NCBI RefSeq assembly: GCF_014650995.1
Contig: NZ_BMWA01000005.1
Location: 299,600-363,599 of the forward strand
Source: Streptomyces viridiviolaceus
GTDB taxonomy: Bacteria; Actinomycetota; Actinomycetes; Streptomycetales; Streptomycetaceae
Length of the DNA stretch: 64,000 bases
Reading direction: 5' to 3'
A program made the translations under genes and the position numbers. Below the pieces are notes generated by a model that searched no databases, was not told the DNA's origin, and saw only the letters and a program-made list of their open reading frames with translations. Below, in pieces: positions 8,273 to 16,651 of the stretch; the stretch's first letter is position 1, and each line of letters opens with the position of its first letter.

Positions 8273-9193
8273 TCACGACTCCTGCCGCTCGGGTTTGCGT
8301 ACGCCGGACCCCGGGCCGTCGCGTGCCTGGGCGGTGTCCCACGCGCCGTGGACCGACGGCGCGCGGGCCAGTCCGACGCTGCCGAGGCCGATCAGGGCCA
8401 CGCCGATCAGCTCGGGCAGCACCCGCACACCGAGGGCGATCTGCTCGCCGAACAGGGCCGAGCCGAGCGCGACGCTGGTCAGCGCGTCCCCGAGCGTGAG
8501 CGCCGGTTGCGAGGCCGCGAGGGTCCCGGCCCGCAACGCGCTCTGCAGCAGCAGGAAACTGATCACGCCGACGACCGCCGTGGCGTACGGCGGCCACTGC
8601 GTCAGCACCGCACCCACCCCTTGGGGAAGCCGCCCCGTGACCTCCTTGAGCAACGCCGCCGTCCCACCGAACGCCACCGCGGACGCCAATCCGAACAGCG
8701 CGGCGCGGGGCGAGCCGTGCACCAGACGGCCGACCACCACCAGAGCGGCCACCACGCCGAACAGCGCCACACCCGCCCACGCCCAGCGGTCCGGGGCCGC
8801 GGTGGCGTGCCCGGCCGAGGGGGCCGCGGCACTGAGGAACCCGGCCAGCCCCACGGCCAGGGCCACGAACGCGAGCCAGGTCCGAGGGTCGGGACGCCGG
8901 TGGAACACCAGGCTGCCCACCACCAGGGTGAACAGCAGTTCGGTCGCCATCAGCGGCTGGACCACGGCCAGACTCCCCACGGCCAGGGCCGCAGCCTGCA
9001 GCACCGTGGTGACGGCGAGGAGCGCCGCGCCCCCCACCCAGTACCGGTCGCGCACCAGACGCAGCATCGAGCGCAGCACCGAGGGGGCGCCGCCGTGGCT
9101 CGCGTCCTGCGCCGCGGCCCGCCGCTGCAGCACCGACGCCGCGGCGTTCGACAGCGCCGCGAACAGAGCGAGGACGACGGTGAGGACACTCAC
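8273..9193 (-). CDS. DMT-superfamily (EamA-like) integral membrane transporter
   Basis: 306 residues from GTG 9193, with GGGAG upstream and 16 bases after the SDR stop codon, so the two genes form an operon. The protein is nearly all hydrophobic, with about ten predicted membrane segments in two internally similar halves (for example SVLTVVLALFAALSNAAASVL and the later AVVGVISFLLLQSALRAG). This fits the drug/metabolite transporter superfamily and the actinobacterial DMT group that also includes magnesium/nicotinamide-like carriers. Substrate unknown. The last residues are charged and polar and probably cytoplasmic. Confidence 0.85.
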   Translation of the reverse strand: MSVLTVVLALFAALSNAAASVLQRRAAAQDASHGGAPSVLRSMLRLVRDRYWVGGAALLAVTTVLQAAALAVGSLAVVQPLMATELLFTLVVGSLVFHRRPDPRTWLAFVALAVGLAGFLSAAAPSAGHATAAPDRWAWAGVALFGVVAALVVVGRLVHGSPRAALFGLASAVAFGGTAALLKEVTGRLPQGVGAVLTQWPPYATAVVGVISFLLLQSALRAGTLAASQPALTLGDALTSVALGSALFGEQIALGVRVLPELIGVALIGLGSVGLARAPSVHGAWDTAQARDGPGSGVRKPERQES

Positions 9194-9209
9194 CGTCGCG
9201 CGCTCCCGC

Positions 9210-10061
9210 TCATCCGAACCGCGCCGCCAACCACCGGTACAGCCCCGGAGCCGCGCCACGGACCCGGCACGGCAACCGCAGCCAGCCGGGCACGTACACC
9301 TCGTCCCGGCCCCGGACCACCGCTCTGCGGACCGCGTCGGCCACGCGCTCGGGCGGCACCGGCCGCGGACGCGACCGCCGGTAGGGAGCACCGCGGTGCT
9401 CGAAGAAGGGCGTGTCGACCACCCCGGGCACCACATGGGTGACGCCGACGCCGGTGCCCCGCAGCTCGTAGCGCAGCGCGTCCGCGAAGGCGCCGAGGGC
9501 GGCCTTCGCGGCGGAGTAGACGGCCTCGTCGCGCACCCCGACACAGCCCGCCAGCGACCCGATGAGCACGATGCGCCCCGACCCGGCCTCCACCATGCCC
9601 GGCAGCACCGCCCGCACCAGTCGCATCGTGGCCAGCACATCGGTGTCCAGCAGCTCGTCGATGGTGTGCGGAGGCATGTCGAGGAACTCCCCGGCCCAGC
9701 CGATCCCGGCCCCGGCCACCAGCAGATCCACCGGACCCGCCGCGGCGAGGGTGTAGTCGGCGAGCTGCCGGTCGGCGCCGGGCAGCGTGAGGTCCATGGC
9801 GAAGGCGGTGGCCGACGTGTCCTCGGCGACCCTGCGCAGCCGCGCCGGGTCACGTCCGCTGAGCACCAGCCGCCAGGCGCCCTCGGCACTCAGCCTTCGG
9901 GCGACGGCCGCGCCGATGCCGGAGGAGGCCCCGGTCACCAGGGCCGTGCGGGTCCGTGTCACCCCGCCGCGGGGCCGCTGCCGGGGCTTGGCCCGGTCCA
10001 CGTCGGGTGCGGCGACCGGCGGGCCGGGCGCGGGCCGGGTGCGGGAGAACGCATGGACCAT
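9210..10061 (-). CDS. Short-chain dehydrogenase/reductase
   Basis: 283 residues from ATG 10061 (AAGGTGG upstream); GTG 9962 is an alternative closer to the domain start. The classical SDR fold begins at about residue 33 with the NAD(P)-binding TGASSGIG, followed by a GAGIGWAG segment in place of NNAG, the catalytic Ser in VLIGSLAG, and the YSAAKAAL catalytic Tyr and Lys. The C-terminal 40 residues (VYVPGWLRLPCRVRG) resemble the lipid-active subgroup of SDRs. The gene precedes and is probably co-transcribed with the DMT transporter, and is divergent from the glycosyltransferase at 10231. Substrate is unknown. Confidence 0.88.
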   Translation of the reverse strand: MVHAFSRTRPAPGPPVAAPDVDRAKPRQRPRGGVTRTRTALVTGASSGIGAAVARRLSAEGAWRLVLSGRDPARLRRVAEDTSATAFAMDLTLPGADRQLADYTLAAAGPVDLLVAGAGIGWAGEFLDMPPHTIDELLDTDVLATMRLVRAVLPGMVEAGSGRIVLIGSLAGCVGVRDEAVYSAAKAALGAFADALRYELRGTGVGVTHVVPGVVDTPFFEHRGAPYRRSRPRPVPPERVADAVRRAVVRGRDEVYVPGWLRLPCRVRGAAPGLYRWLAARFG

Positions 10062-10230
10062 GGGGGACCACCTTGGCTGCGGGGCGGACGCCACGAGAGC
10101 GGCCGACCGGGGGGTCGGGGCTCCGCCCGTCCGACAGGACCGGCGGTCAAGGAGTATCCCGGGCCACGCCACCCGAAACGCCCCGGTGTGCAGCGGTTTG
10201 GGGCGGGCGGGGAGGGCAACCTGCACAGCC

Positions 10231-11391
10231 GTGCATCCTCGCAGCTCATCCACGCCCCGCCGACCGGCGGCCGCGCGCCCCCGGCAGGACGCCCGACGCC
10301 TGCTGGTCGTCAGCGCGAGCATGGGCGCCGGTCACGACACGGTCGCCGCCGAAGTGGTCCGCCGGGCCCGGGAACGCGGAGACGACGCCCTGGTCGTCGA
10401 CGTCCTGGCGCTGCTCCCGTACGGCCTGGGCAGCGCACTGCGGCACTTCTACCGCGGCTCGGTCCGGTACGCACCCTGGATCTACGCCACCGTGTACCGC
10501 CTCTTCCTGCGCCCCGGCCCCGGTCGGCGCCCCAGCGGCACCCCGCTGGCCCGGCTCGCCGGCCGCCGCCTCAGAGAGCTGGCCGAGCGCACGGACGCGG
10601 ACGTGGTGGTCCCCGTCTTCCACCTCGGCGCCCAGCTGACCGGTCACCTCCGCGCACGCGGACTGCTGCCCGTGCCCAGCGTCGTCCTCGTGATCGACTT
10701 CGCCGTCCACCGGCAGTGGCTTCACCCCGGCAACGACCACTGCCTGTGCCTCACCGACGACGCCGCGCGCGAGGTGCGGGAGAGCACCGGCGGGTCCGCC
10801 GAGGCGTGCGGTCCGGTGGTGGCTCCGGAGTTCTTCGCCGACGCTCCCGGTGCGGCGGGCTGGCGGCGGCTCTTCGACCGCGCGGGCCCCGGGCGGCCCC
10901 CCGTCGTGCTGTCCGCCGGGGCGTGGGGAGTCGCCGCGCACCCGGCCGCCACCGTCCGGCTGCTCGCGGACCACGGCTTCCTGCCGGTCGTGCTGTGCGG
11001 CGGCAACGAACGGCTGCGCCGCGCCCTGTCCGGCTCATCCGGCGTGCTCGCGCTGGGCTGGGTGACCGACATGCCCGGTCTGCTGCACGCGGCCCGCGCC
11101 CTGGTCGACAACGCCGCCGGACAGACCGCCGTACAGGCCCTCGCCGCCGGCCTGCCCGTCGTGGGGCACCGCCCCCTGCCCGGGCACGGCGCCGACGGCG
11201 TCCGGCGGATGGCCGCGCTCGGGGTGTCGGAGGTCGCCGCCGACGACGCCGCCCTGCTCGCGGCCCTGCGGCGGCTCACGGCACCCGGCCCGGCCAGGCG
11301 GGAGCGGATCGCCGCCGGGCACGCGCTGTTCCGGGAGGACGCCGTTGCCCGGGTGACGGACCTGGCCGCGGCCGCGCGCGCACGCGGGTGA
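10231..11391 (+). CDS. MGDG-synthase/MurG-like glycosyltransferase
   Basis: 386 residues from GTG 10231 (GGAGGG 14 bases upstream). The start must lie before 10321 because the family's N-terminal motif, SASMGAGHDTVA, begins about residue 28. The N-terminal domain resembles monogalactosyldiacylglycerol synthases; the C-terminal GT-B domain has VVLSAGAWGVA, VLCGGN and DNAAGQTAVQALAAGLPVVG, which hold the sugar-nucleotide site. It probably transfers a sugar to a lipid at the inner face of the membrane. The divergent SDR and transporter may belong to the same process, but this is only suggested by position. Confidence 0.82.
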   Translation: MHPRSSSTPRRPAAARPRQDARRLLVVSASMGAGHDTVAAEVVRRARERGDDALVVDVLALLPYGLGSALRHFYRGSVRYAPWIYATVYRLFLRPGPGRRPSGTPLARLAGRRLRELAERTDADVVVPVFHLGAQLTGHLRARGLLPVPSVVLVIDFAVHRQWLHPGNDHCLCLTDDAAREVRESTGGSAEACGPVVAPEFFADAPGAAGWRRLFDRAGPGRPPVVLSAGAWGVAAHPAATVRLLADHGFLPVVLCGGNERLRRALSGSSGVLALGWVTDMPGLLHAARALVDNAAGQTAVQALAAGLPVVGHRPLPGHGADGVRRMAALGVSEVAADDAALLAALRRLTAPGPARRERIAAGHALFREDAVARVTDLAAAARARG

Positions 11392-11465
11392 GGAACAGGC
11401 CCGTTTTCCCGGCCCGCCGACGGGCACCCGGTGCGGGCTCGGGAACCGGCGGAAGGAGGCGCGGC

Positions 11466-11852
11466 GTGACGCTCGACGAGTTCCTGGCCCAGGTTCGTGA
11501 CCGCGGGGAGTACCACAGCCGGGACGAGTCAGAACAGGTCAGCACGGCCGTGCTCTGGGTACTCGCGTCCCGGATCGACCCCGAGGAGGCCGCCGGCCTG
11601 GCCGAACGGCTGCCGGCTCCATTGGACGACGCGCTGCGCCTGGAGCGGGGGCGCCCCGAGTCCTTCGGCCGCGAGGAGTTCCTGCGCCGCGTGGCCCAGC
11701 AGACCGGTGCCCGGCCGCGGACGGCGGAGTGGGACGCGGGCGCGGTGCTCTCCACCGTCGCCGACGCGGTCCCCGACGGACAGCTCGACCACCTCCTGGC
11801 CCAGCTGCCGGCGGACTGCGCGGAACTCTTCGGCAGACCGGCACCGGAATGA
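11466..11852 (+). CDS. DUF2267 family protein
   Basis: 128 residues from GTG 11466, with GGAGG about 8 bases upstream. The protein is helical, with the DUF2267 pattern of two similar halves (STAVLWVLASRIDPEEAAGLAERLP and later LSTVADAVPDGQLDHLLAQLP). The biochemical role of DUF2267 proteins is not established. A second DUF2267 gene sits 1.2 kb downstream on the other strand, with a DUF1360 membrane protein and a small kinase between them. It is 74 bases after the glycosyltransferase and could be read through from it. Confidence 0.8.
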   Translation: MTLDEFLAQVRDRGEYHSRDESEQVSTAVLWVLASRIDPEEAAGLAERLPAPLDDALRLERGRPESFGREEFLRRVAQQTGARPRTAEWDAGAVLSTVADAVPDGQLDHLLAQLPADCAELFGRPAPE

Positions 11853-11949
11853 CGGCCCGCCCCGCCCCCGTCCCCGGACGGGGGCGTATGGAGACAGCCC
11901 GACCAGGGCACCCGGGACCGGTCGGACCGGCAGCCCGAGGAGGAACCCC

Positions 11950-12441
11950 ATGACGGACGGTGAGCGGCGCTACGACGACGGGGACGAGACGCCCCTCGCG
12001 GGGTATGCCGCGCTGGCGACGGCATTCGCCGTGGGCGTCGGACTGTTCACCGCGGTGGCGCGGCGCCGCGGGCTGCCGTTGCCCGACGCCGTACCGCCCT
12101 GGGACGTGGCCCTGCTGGGGACGGCGACGTTCAAGGCGTCACGGCTGCTGTCCAAGGACAAGGTCACCAGCTTCTTGCGGGCGCCGTTCACCCGCCGCGA
12201 GCGGGACAGCGAGGCGGGCGAGGTGATGGACGCGCCCCGCGGGGACGGTCTGCGTCGTGCCGTCGGCGATCTGGTGACCTGCCCGTTCTGCACCTCGGCC
12301 TGGGTCGGCGGCGCGCTCGTCGGCACCTACGCCTGCGCGCCCCGCGCGGCCCGGCTGCTCTCCGCGGGACTGAGCGCCGTCACCCTGTCGGACTGGCTGC
12401 AGTACGCGTGGAGCCTGACCGAGCAGAAGGCCGAGGGCTGA
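11950..12441 (+). CDS. DUF1360 membrane protein
   Basis: 163 residues from ATG 11950, with GAGGAGG just upstream. Hydrophobic segments lie at about 18-38 (YAALATAFAVGVGLFTAVA), 48-65, 115-135 and near the C-terminus. The family signature VTCPFCTSAWVG (C-x2-C) is present at about residue 110-122. DUF1360 proteins are small membrane proteins of unknown function found in many spore-forming bacteria; no enzymatic motif is visible. It lies in a run of plus-strand genes with short gaps, so it is probably co-transcribed with the kinase gene that begins 5 bases after its stop. Confidence 0.82.
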   Translation: MTDGERRYDDGDETPLAGYAALATAFAVGVGLFTAVARRRGLPLPDAVPPWDVALLGTATFKASRLLSKDKVTSFLRAPFTRRERDSEAGEVMDAPRGDGLRRAVGDLVTCPFCTSAWVGGALVGTYACAPRAARLLSAGLSAVTLSDWLQYAWSLTEQKAEG

Positions 12442-12446
12442 AGGCG

Positions 12447-12977
12447 ATGCGGGCGGCGGCCGGCGCCGGCGAGGGCACGGGGGCGACCGGGACGACCGGG
12501 CAAGGACACCCGGAGCTGGCCGTCTTCGTCGGTCTGCAGGCGACGGGGAAGTCCACGTTCTACCGGCAGCGCCTCGCAGAGGGCCACGTCCTGGTGAGCA
12601 AGGACCTCTTCCCGCGCGGCGCCCGCAACAAGCAGGCCCGGCAGATGCGGCTGGTCGAGGAAGCCCTCGGCGCAGGCCGTTCGGTGGCGGTCGACAACAC
12701 CAACCCCTCTCCCGAGGAATGGGGCCCGCTGGTCGCGGCCGCCCATGCCCACGGAGCCCGCGTCGTCGCCTACTGGTTCGCTCCCGACATCGGGGGATCC
12801 CTGCGGCGCAACGCCACCCGGACCGCGCGCGAACGCGTCCCGGACGTCGGTGTCCACGCCACGCTGAAACGGCTGCGCCGCCCTTCGCGGGCCGACGGCT
12901 TCGACGCCGTGTTCGACGTCCGGTTCGACGGCCGTGGCGGCTTCGACGTACGCGCGACCCCGGCACCGGTCGGCTGA
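12447..12977 (+). CDS. P-loop kinase, T4 polynucleotide kinase-like
   Basis: 176 residues from ATG 12447; GTG 12408, inside the previous gene, is an alternative. The Walker A motif GLQATGKST lies at about residue 30-38, an LVSKD segment follows, and VDNTNPS is the second signature of the AAA_33/polynucleotide-kinase group. Arginines in LRRNATRTARERVP may form the lid. There is no phosphatase domain, so it resembles a free-standing kinase module of Pnkp. It could phosphorylate a nucleic acid end or a small molecule. Its stop is followed, after 37 bases, by a convergent gene. Confidence 0.82.
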   Translation: MRAAAGAGEGTGATGTTGQGHPELAVFVGLQATGKSTFYRQRLAEGHVLVSKDLFPRGARNKQARQMRLVEEALGAGRSVAVDNTNPSPEEWGPLVAAAHAHGARVVAYWFAPDIGGSLRRNATRTARERVPDVGVHATLKRLRRPSRADGFDAVFDVRFDGRGGFDVRATPAPVG

Positions 12978-13014
12978 CCCGGCCGGGCACCGACGCGGGC
13001 GGCCGGCGTCCGGA

Positions 13015-13443
13015 TCAGACCTCCGTCTCCACGGCGCGCGTCGAGGGCAGCAGCTCCCGGATGTCCGCCGGCAGCGCCCCCGCGACCTTCGTCATCTGCT
13101 CGGGAGAGACGACGGCGTCCAGCACGTTCAGCACCACGGCCGAGCGCTGGAGCGCGGCCTCCTCGTCGATCCCGGCCCGCCAGGCCACCCGGCCCGCGAA
13201 CGCGGTCAGCCCGAAGCGCTCGGCACCCGACGGCTGCCCGTGCCCCTCCGGTTCCGCGTCCGCCATCGGCCGGATCTCCCCGGCCAGTTCGTGCGGCAGC
13301 TGGGCGACCAGATGCCCGGCCAGCCCCTCGGGAAGCCGTTCGGCGAGGGTCCGCAGCACGGCCGTCACCGTGGCCTCGGCCTCCTCACGGCCGACCGCAT
13401 GGCTCTGCTCCTGGACCGTCCGGACCAGATCGGCGTACTTCAT
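13015..13443 (-). CDS. DUF2267 family protein (second copy)
   Basis: 142 residues. Two helical repeats, one around AEATVTAVLRTLAERLPEG and one around RSAVVLNVLDAVVSPEQ, match the DUF2267 layout; the middle (about 58-75) is a charged linker. It is only distantly similar to the copy at 11466 and is on the opposite strand. A GAGGG ribosome site stands 3 bases before ATG 13443. The function of the family is not known. It sits downstream of the DUF5997 gene on the same strand with a 97-base gap. Confidence 0.8.
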   Translation of the reverse strand: MKYADLVRTVQEQSHAVGREEAEATVTAVLRTLAERLPEGLAGHLVAQLPHELAGEIRPMADAEPEGHGQPSGAERFGLTAFAGRVAWRAGIDEEAALQRSAVVLNVLDAVVSPEQMTKVAGALPADIRELLPSTRAVETEV

Positions 13444-13540
13444 GAGCCCTCACTCCCTTCGCCGGAGCACCCGCTCCTCGGGTTTCCCGGGGGAGGACGG
13501 TGACACCGCGGGGCGCCGGCCGAACGGCAGGGGGAAGCGG

Positions 13541-13930
13541 TCAGGCGTGCGCGGCGCGTTCGGCGTGCAGCTTCTTGACGCGGGCCGCCTCCTTGCGGAC
13601 GTCGGCCTGCACGGCCTGCTCCCGCTCCAGCCACTCGGGACGCTCGTCCTTCAGCGCCTCGATCTGCTCCGTGGTCAGCGGCTGCGTGACCCCGCCCCGG
13701 TGCAGGCCCGCGATGGAGACACCCAGCTTCGCCGCCACCACCGGCCGCGGGTGCGGTCCGTCGCGCCGCAGGTCGCGCAGCCACTGGGGCGGGTCGGACT
13801 GCAGCGCGTTCAGCTCGGCGCGCGAGACGACGCCCTCCCGGAACTCGGCGGGCGTGGCCTCGAGGTACACACCCAGCTTCTTCGCCGCGGTCGCGGGCTT
13901 CATGGTCTGGGTGCTCTGGTGCGACGTCAT
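13541..13930 (-). CDS. DUF5997 family protein
   Basis: 129 residues from ATG 13930. The compact basic and acidic helical protein contains KKLGVYLEATPAEFR, then RRDGPHPRPVVAAKLGVS and an EALKDERPEWL segment. These are the marks of DUF5997, a conserved actinobacterial family of unknown function. The repeated 'KLGV' segments suggest two short helical units and perhaps nucleic-acid or protein binding. It is divergent from the LysR-like substrate-binding protein at 14040. I recall that this pair is common in Streptomyces, which would suggest a shared job. Confidence 0.8.
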   Translation of the reverse strand: MTSHQSTQTMKPATAAKKLGVYLEATPAEFREGVVSRAELNALQSDPPQWLRDLRRDGPHPRPVVAAKLGVSIAGLHRGGVTQPLTTEQIEALKDERPEWLEREQAVQADVRKEAARVKKLHAERAAHA

Positions 13931-14027
13931 GGCTCCAGGGTATCGAGCATGTGCGCGACCTCCGACCACGCCGGGTGACCGGGACCGCCGCCGGGGACCG
14001 GCCACCGCCGCCCCTGGCCACGCCGGG

Positions 14028-14033
14028 TAACCT
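14028..14033 (+). promoter_or_regulatory. Likely -10 element for a leaderless transcript
   Basis: TAACCT ends 7 bases before GTG 14040, and there is no ribosome binding site upstream of that GTG. A transcription start at the G of the start codon would give a leaderless mRNA, a common arrangement in Streptomyces. No good -35 hexamer is visible. Confidence 0.45.
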
Positions 14034-14039
14034 GGCCGG

Positions 14040-14798
14040 GTGACAGGCTCGGAAGAACCCCCCTCGTTCCGGCTCGCGTACGTCCCGGGGGTGACGCCCG
14101 ACAAATGGGTGCGCATCTGGAACGAGCGGCTGCCGGACGTCCCGGTGTCCCTGACCCAGGTGTCCGCCGCCGAGGCGGGCGGCGTACTGCTGGACGGCGG
14201 CGCCGACGCCGGACTGGTGCGGCTGCCGGTCGACCGGACCGTCCTCAGCGCGATCCCCCTTTACACCGAGACCACGGTCGTGGTCGTCCCCAAGGACCAC
14301 CTCGTCACCGCGGTCGACGAGGTGGCCGTCGAGGACCTCTCCGACGAGATCGTGCTGCACCCCCTCGACGACGTCCTCGGCTGGGAGCGGCTGCCGGGCC
14401 GGCCCGCCCTCGAGCGCCCCGCCACCACGGCGGACGCCGTGGAACTGGTCGCGGCCGGAGTGGGGGTGCTGGTCGTACCGCTGTCGCTGGCCCGGCTGCA
14501 CCACCGCAAGGACCTCACGTACCGGACGGTCACGGACGCCCCGGGGTCGGGCGTGGCGCTGTCCTGGCCGGAGGAGGCGCACACGGACCTGGTGGAGGAC
14601 TTCATCGGGATCGTCCGGGGGAGGACCGTCAACAGCACCCGGGGCCGGCGGCCGGCCCCGGCGGAGTCGAAGGCCGAGCGCACCGGCACCGCCGCCGCGC
14701 GGCGGGGGGCGGCGGCCAGGAAACCGGCCGGTGGGGGCGCGCGGCGCGGCTCGAACAACCCCAAGGGCGGCAGGCGCGGCAAACCCCGCCGCCGATGA
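14040..14798 (+). CDS. LysR-type substrate-binding domain protein without DNA-binding domain
   Basis: 252 residues from GTG 14040. Residues about 8-200 fit the C-terminal, ligand-binding half of LysR regulators: opening FRLAYVPGVTPDKW, the GADAGLVRLP segment, VVVVPKDHLV, and the hinge-return segment VELVAAGVGVLVVP. The LysR helix-turn-helix is absent. There is no signal peptide, so it is a cytoplasmic sensor rather than a transporter component. The last 50 residues are Ala/Arg/Lys/Gly-rich (AAARRGAAARKPAGGGARR), suited to binding nucleic acid or an acidic partner. It is divergent from DUF5997 at 13930, the most obvious candidate partner. Confidence 0.85.
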   Translation: MTGSEEPPSFRLAYVPGVTPDKWVRIWNERLPDVPVSLTQVSAAEAGGVLLDGGADAGLVRLPVDRTVLSAIPLYTETTVVVVPKDHLVTAVDEVAVEDLSDEIVLHPLDDVLGWERLPGRPALERPATTADAVELVAAGVGVLVVPLSLARLHHRKDLTYRTVTDAPGSGVALSWPEEAHTDLVEDFIGIVRGRTVNSTRGRRPAPAESKAERTGTAAARRGAAARKPAGGGARRGSNNPKGGRRGKPRRR

Positions 14799-14822
14799 CG
14801 TGACCTGGCCCGGCCGGGTGGT

Positions 14823-15563
14823 TCAGCGGACCGTCGGACTCGGCGTCGGAGAACCGGTCTCGACGTCCAGTCCGGGCGGCTCGGTCAGGGTGAGAACCGG
14901 CTCCCCCGGCTGCGGCGCGGGCGGGGTGAGCTGCGCCTTCGGCAGGCTGGGCGGGGCCGACTGCTGGAGGTTGACCTGGTCGAAGTTGACCAGTCCGGTC
15001 TTCTCCAGGACCGTGATGTGGTCCAGCACGGTGTCGTTGGCCTGATCGGCCAGCTGCCGCACCAGGGCGTTCTTGGTGTTGGCGCGGATCTTGGCGACGA
15101 CGGGGAAGATCTGCCCGTGGGTGATCCGCATGATGTTCACCGCGGTGGTGTCGAACTGCTTGCCCGTGGTCCCGTCGGCGGTCGACACGAACTGCTGCTG
15201 CTGCGGTGACGCCAGGTTGGGCAGCGTGATGCCCAGCTCGGGCGCGATCCTCCGGCAGGTCGCGTCGAGCCGGGCATGCCCGACGACCAGGTGCTCGCCG
15301 GCCTCCTTCATCTCCGGTGTCGTGCCCCGTTCCATGGCCATCAGCCCGAGCGGGTGCTCCCACAGCCCGGCGGCGCGGACCTTCACCACGAAGTCCCGGT
15401 CCGCCTCGGTGAGTGGTCCGTACCGTGTGTCGGCGATGACGCGGTCCTGACCACCGGCCGTGTTCTGCACCCCGAGCATGGTGGGGTAGGCCAACGCGGT
15501 GAGGGTGAGGACCAGGGCACCGCCCACGAAGGCGGTCCCTGCCGTGGTGCGCGTGATGCGCAT
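14823..15563 (-). CDS. DUF4142 secreted protein
   Basis: 246 residues from ATG 15563, supported by CTGGAGG immediately upstream. A signal peptide or anchor covers about 1-30 (TTAGTAFVGGALVLTLTALA). The DUF4142 domain, a ferritin-like helical bundle of unknown role, runs from about 50 to 195 (TEADRDFVVKVRAAGLWEHPL, HARLDATCRRIAPELGI, ITHGQIFPVVAKIR). The tail is Pro/Thr/Ser-rich and probably lies in the cell wall. The reading frame stays open upstream to 15860 (see the separate entry), which leaves a longer, Tat-signal-containing form possible. Confidence 0.82.
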   Translation of the reverse strand: MRITRTTAGTAFVGGALVLTLTALAYPTMLGVQNTAGGQDRVIADTRYGPLTEADRDFVVKVRAAGLWEHPLGLMAMERGTTPEMKEAGEHLVVGHARLDATCRRIAPELGITLPNLASPQQQQFVSTADGTTGKQFDTTAVNIMRITHGQIFPVVAKIRANTKNALVRQLADQANDTVLDHITVLEKTGLVNFDQVNLQQSAPPSLPKAQLTPPAPQPGEPVLTLTEPPGLDVETGSPTPSPTVR

Positions 15564-15812
15564 CGTGCCTCCAGGGGCGAAGACAGGCTCGGTGAGCGGG
15601 CTCGGACACCAGGAGATACGGATCCGAGCGGCGAACCGATCACCGTCCCGGGCAAAACCTGCCGGTGTTCCGCGCCGCGGCCGTGCGGTCCAGGCCGCCG
15701 GGGCCTGCGGCGCGCCGGTGGCCCGGCCGCTCGCCGGATACGACGGCCCGGGCGTTCCCGCGGTGACGGCCGCAGCCGGCAGGAGGGTCCGCCGGGAGAG
15801 GGGCGCTGCCAT
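15564..15812 (-). pseudogene. Tat-signal-like coding remnant in frame with the DUF4142 gene
   Basis: From ATG 15812 the minus strand encodes MAAPLSRRTLLPAAAVTAG, a twin-arginine signal with Ser-Arg-Arg-x-Leu-Leu and a hydrophobic core. An Ala/Pro-rich stretch follows and then about 30 residues of no recognisable domain, still in frame with DUF4142. I read it as the 5' end of a lost secreted-protein gene, although a single longer protein with two export signals cannot be excluded. The rest of the gap (15813-15936) holds no gene I can support. Confidence 0.35.
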
Positions 15813-15936
15813 GTGCCCCTCGTTACTAGGGGTCCTCGTGAGGCCTGTTCTGTTCGACATATCGATCGACGTTCGAGAATGTCGCCCAGGAGATGGGCAA
15901 GGGGCACAGGAGCGTCCACGGCACCGACGAGTACGG

Positions 15937-16632
15937 TCAGGAGGGCCGCGCCGAGCCGGTCAGCCAGTCGTACGCCGCCCGCGCCGTGAACTCCCGCTGG
16001 CCGCCGCGCAGCAGCAGGCCCGCGGTGGCGAACTCCGCGGCGTCGGCCTGTGCGGCGACGTAGGGAATCGCGATGCAGCGCATCCCGGCGGCGTGCGCCG
16101 CGGCGGCACCGGGGACGGCGTCCTCCAGGACCACGCAGTCGGCGGGGGCCGCCCCGAGCCTGCGGGCGGCCTCCAGGAAGACGTCGGGGGCCGGCTTGCC
16201 CCGCGCGACCTCGTCGGCCGAGACGAGGGTGCCCAGATACGCGTCCAGCCCGGTGCAGGAAAGGATCGCCTCGATGGCCTCGGGCGACGACCCCGAGGCC
16301 ACGGCCATCGGTACGCCCTCGCCGGCCAGCAACTCGACGAACTTCCGCATCTCGGGGTACGCGCGCGTGGAGGTGCGGGCCAGTTCCAGGTAGCGGCGGT
16401 TCTTGGCGGCGACCAACTCCTCCACCGGGGCCCGCAGGCCGTACCGCCGCTTCCAGTCGGAGACCGTCTCCTGCGTGCTGATACCGACGTACCCCTCGTG
16501 GTCGGCCCAGGTGAAGTCCGGGACGCCGTACTCGGCGAGGGTTCGGCGGCCCGCTTCGTAGTAGTTCGGCTCGCTGTCCACCAGGGTGCCGTCGAGGTCG
16601 AAGATGACCGAGATGCCGTCGAGAGTGTTCAT
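15937..16632 (-). CDS. HAD-family phosphatase (beta-phosphoglucomutase-like subgroup)
   Basis: 231 residues. Motif I is FDLDGTLVDSE at about 10-20 with both catalytic aspartates. The helical cap follows, then motif II (VASGSSP), the Lys of motif III (ARGKPAPDVF) and motif IV (VLEDAVPG). This set is typical of subfamily IA HAD phosphatases acting on sugar phosphates or similar small molecules. ATG 16632 is 19 bases after the Lrp gene's stop, so the two genes form an operon. Precise substrate unknown. Confidence 0.9.
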   Translation of the reverse strand: MNTLDGISVIFDLDGTLVDSEPNYYEAGRRTLAEYGVPDFTWADHEGYVGISTQETVSDWKRRYGLRAPVEELVAAKNRRYLELARTSTRAYPEMRKFVELLAGEGVPMAVASGSSPEAIEAILSCTGLDAYLGTLVSADEVARGKPAPDVFLEAARRLGAAPADCVVLEDAVPGAAAAHAAGMRCIAIPYVAAQADAAEFATAGLLLRGGQREFTARAAYDWLTGSARPS

Positions 16633-16651
16633 GGGGCAAGGATGTCAGGGC

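Noticed and set aside
8295..11852. Open plus-strand frame of 1185 codons antisense to the DMT and SDR genes
   Set aside because: Composition is Arg/Pro/Ala/Ser-rich without domain resemblance until the last 128 codons, which are the DUF2267 gene. It is open only because of high GC content.
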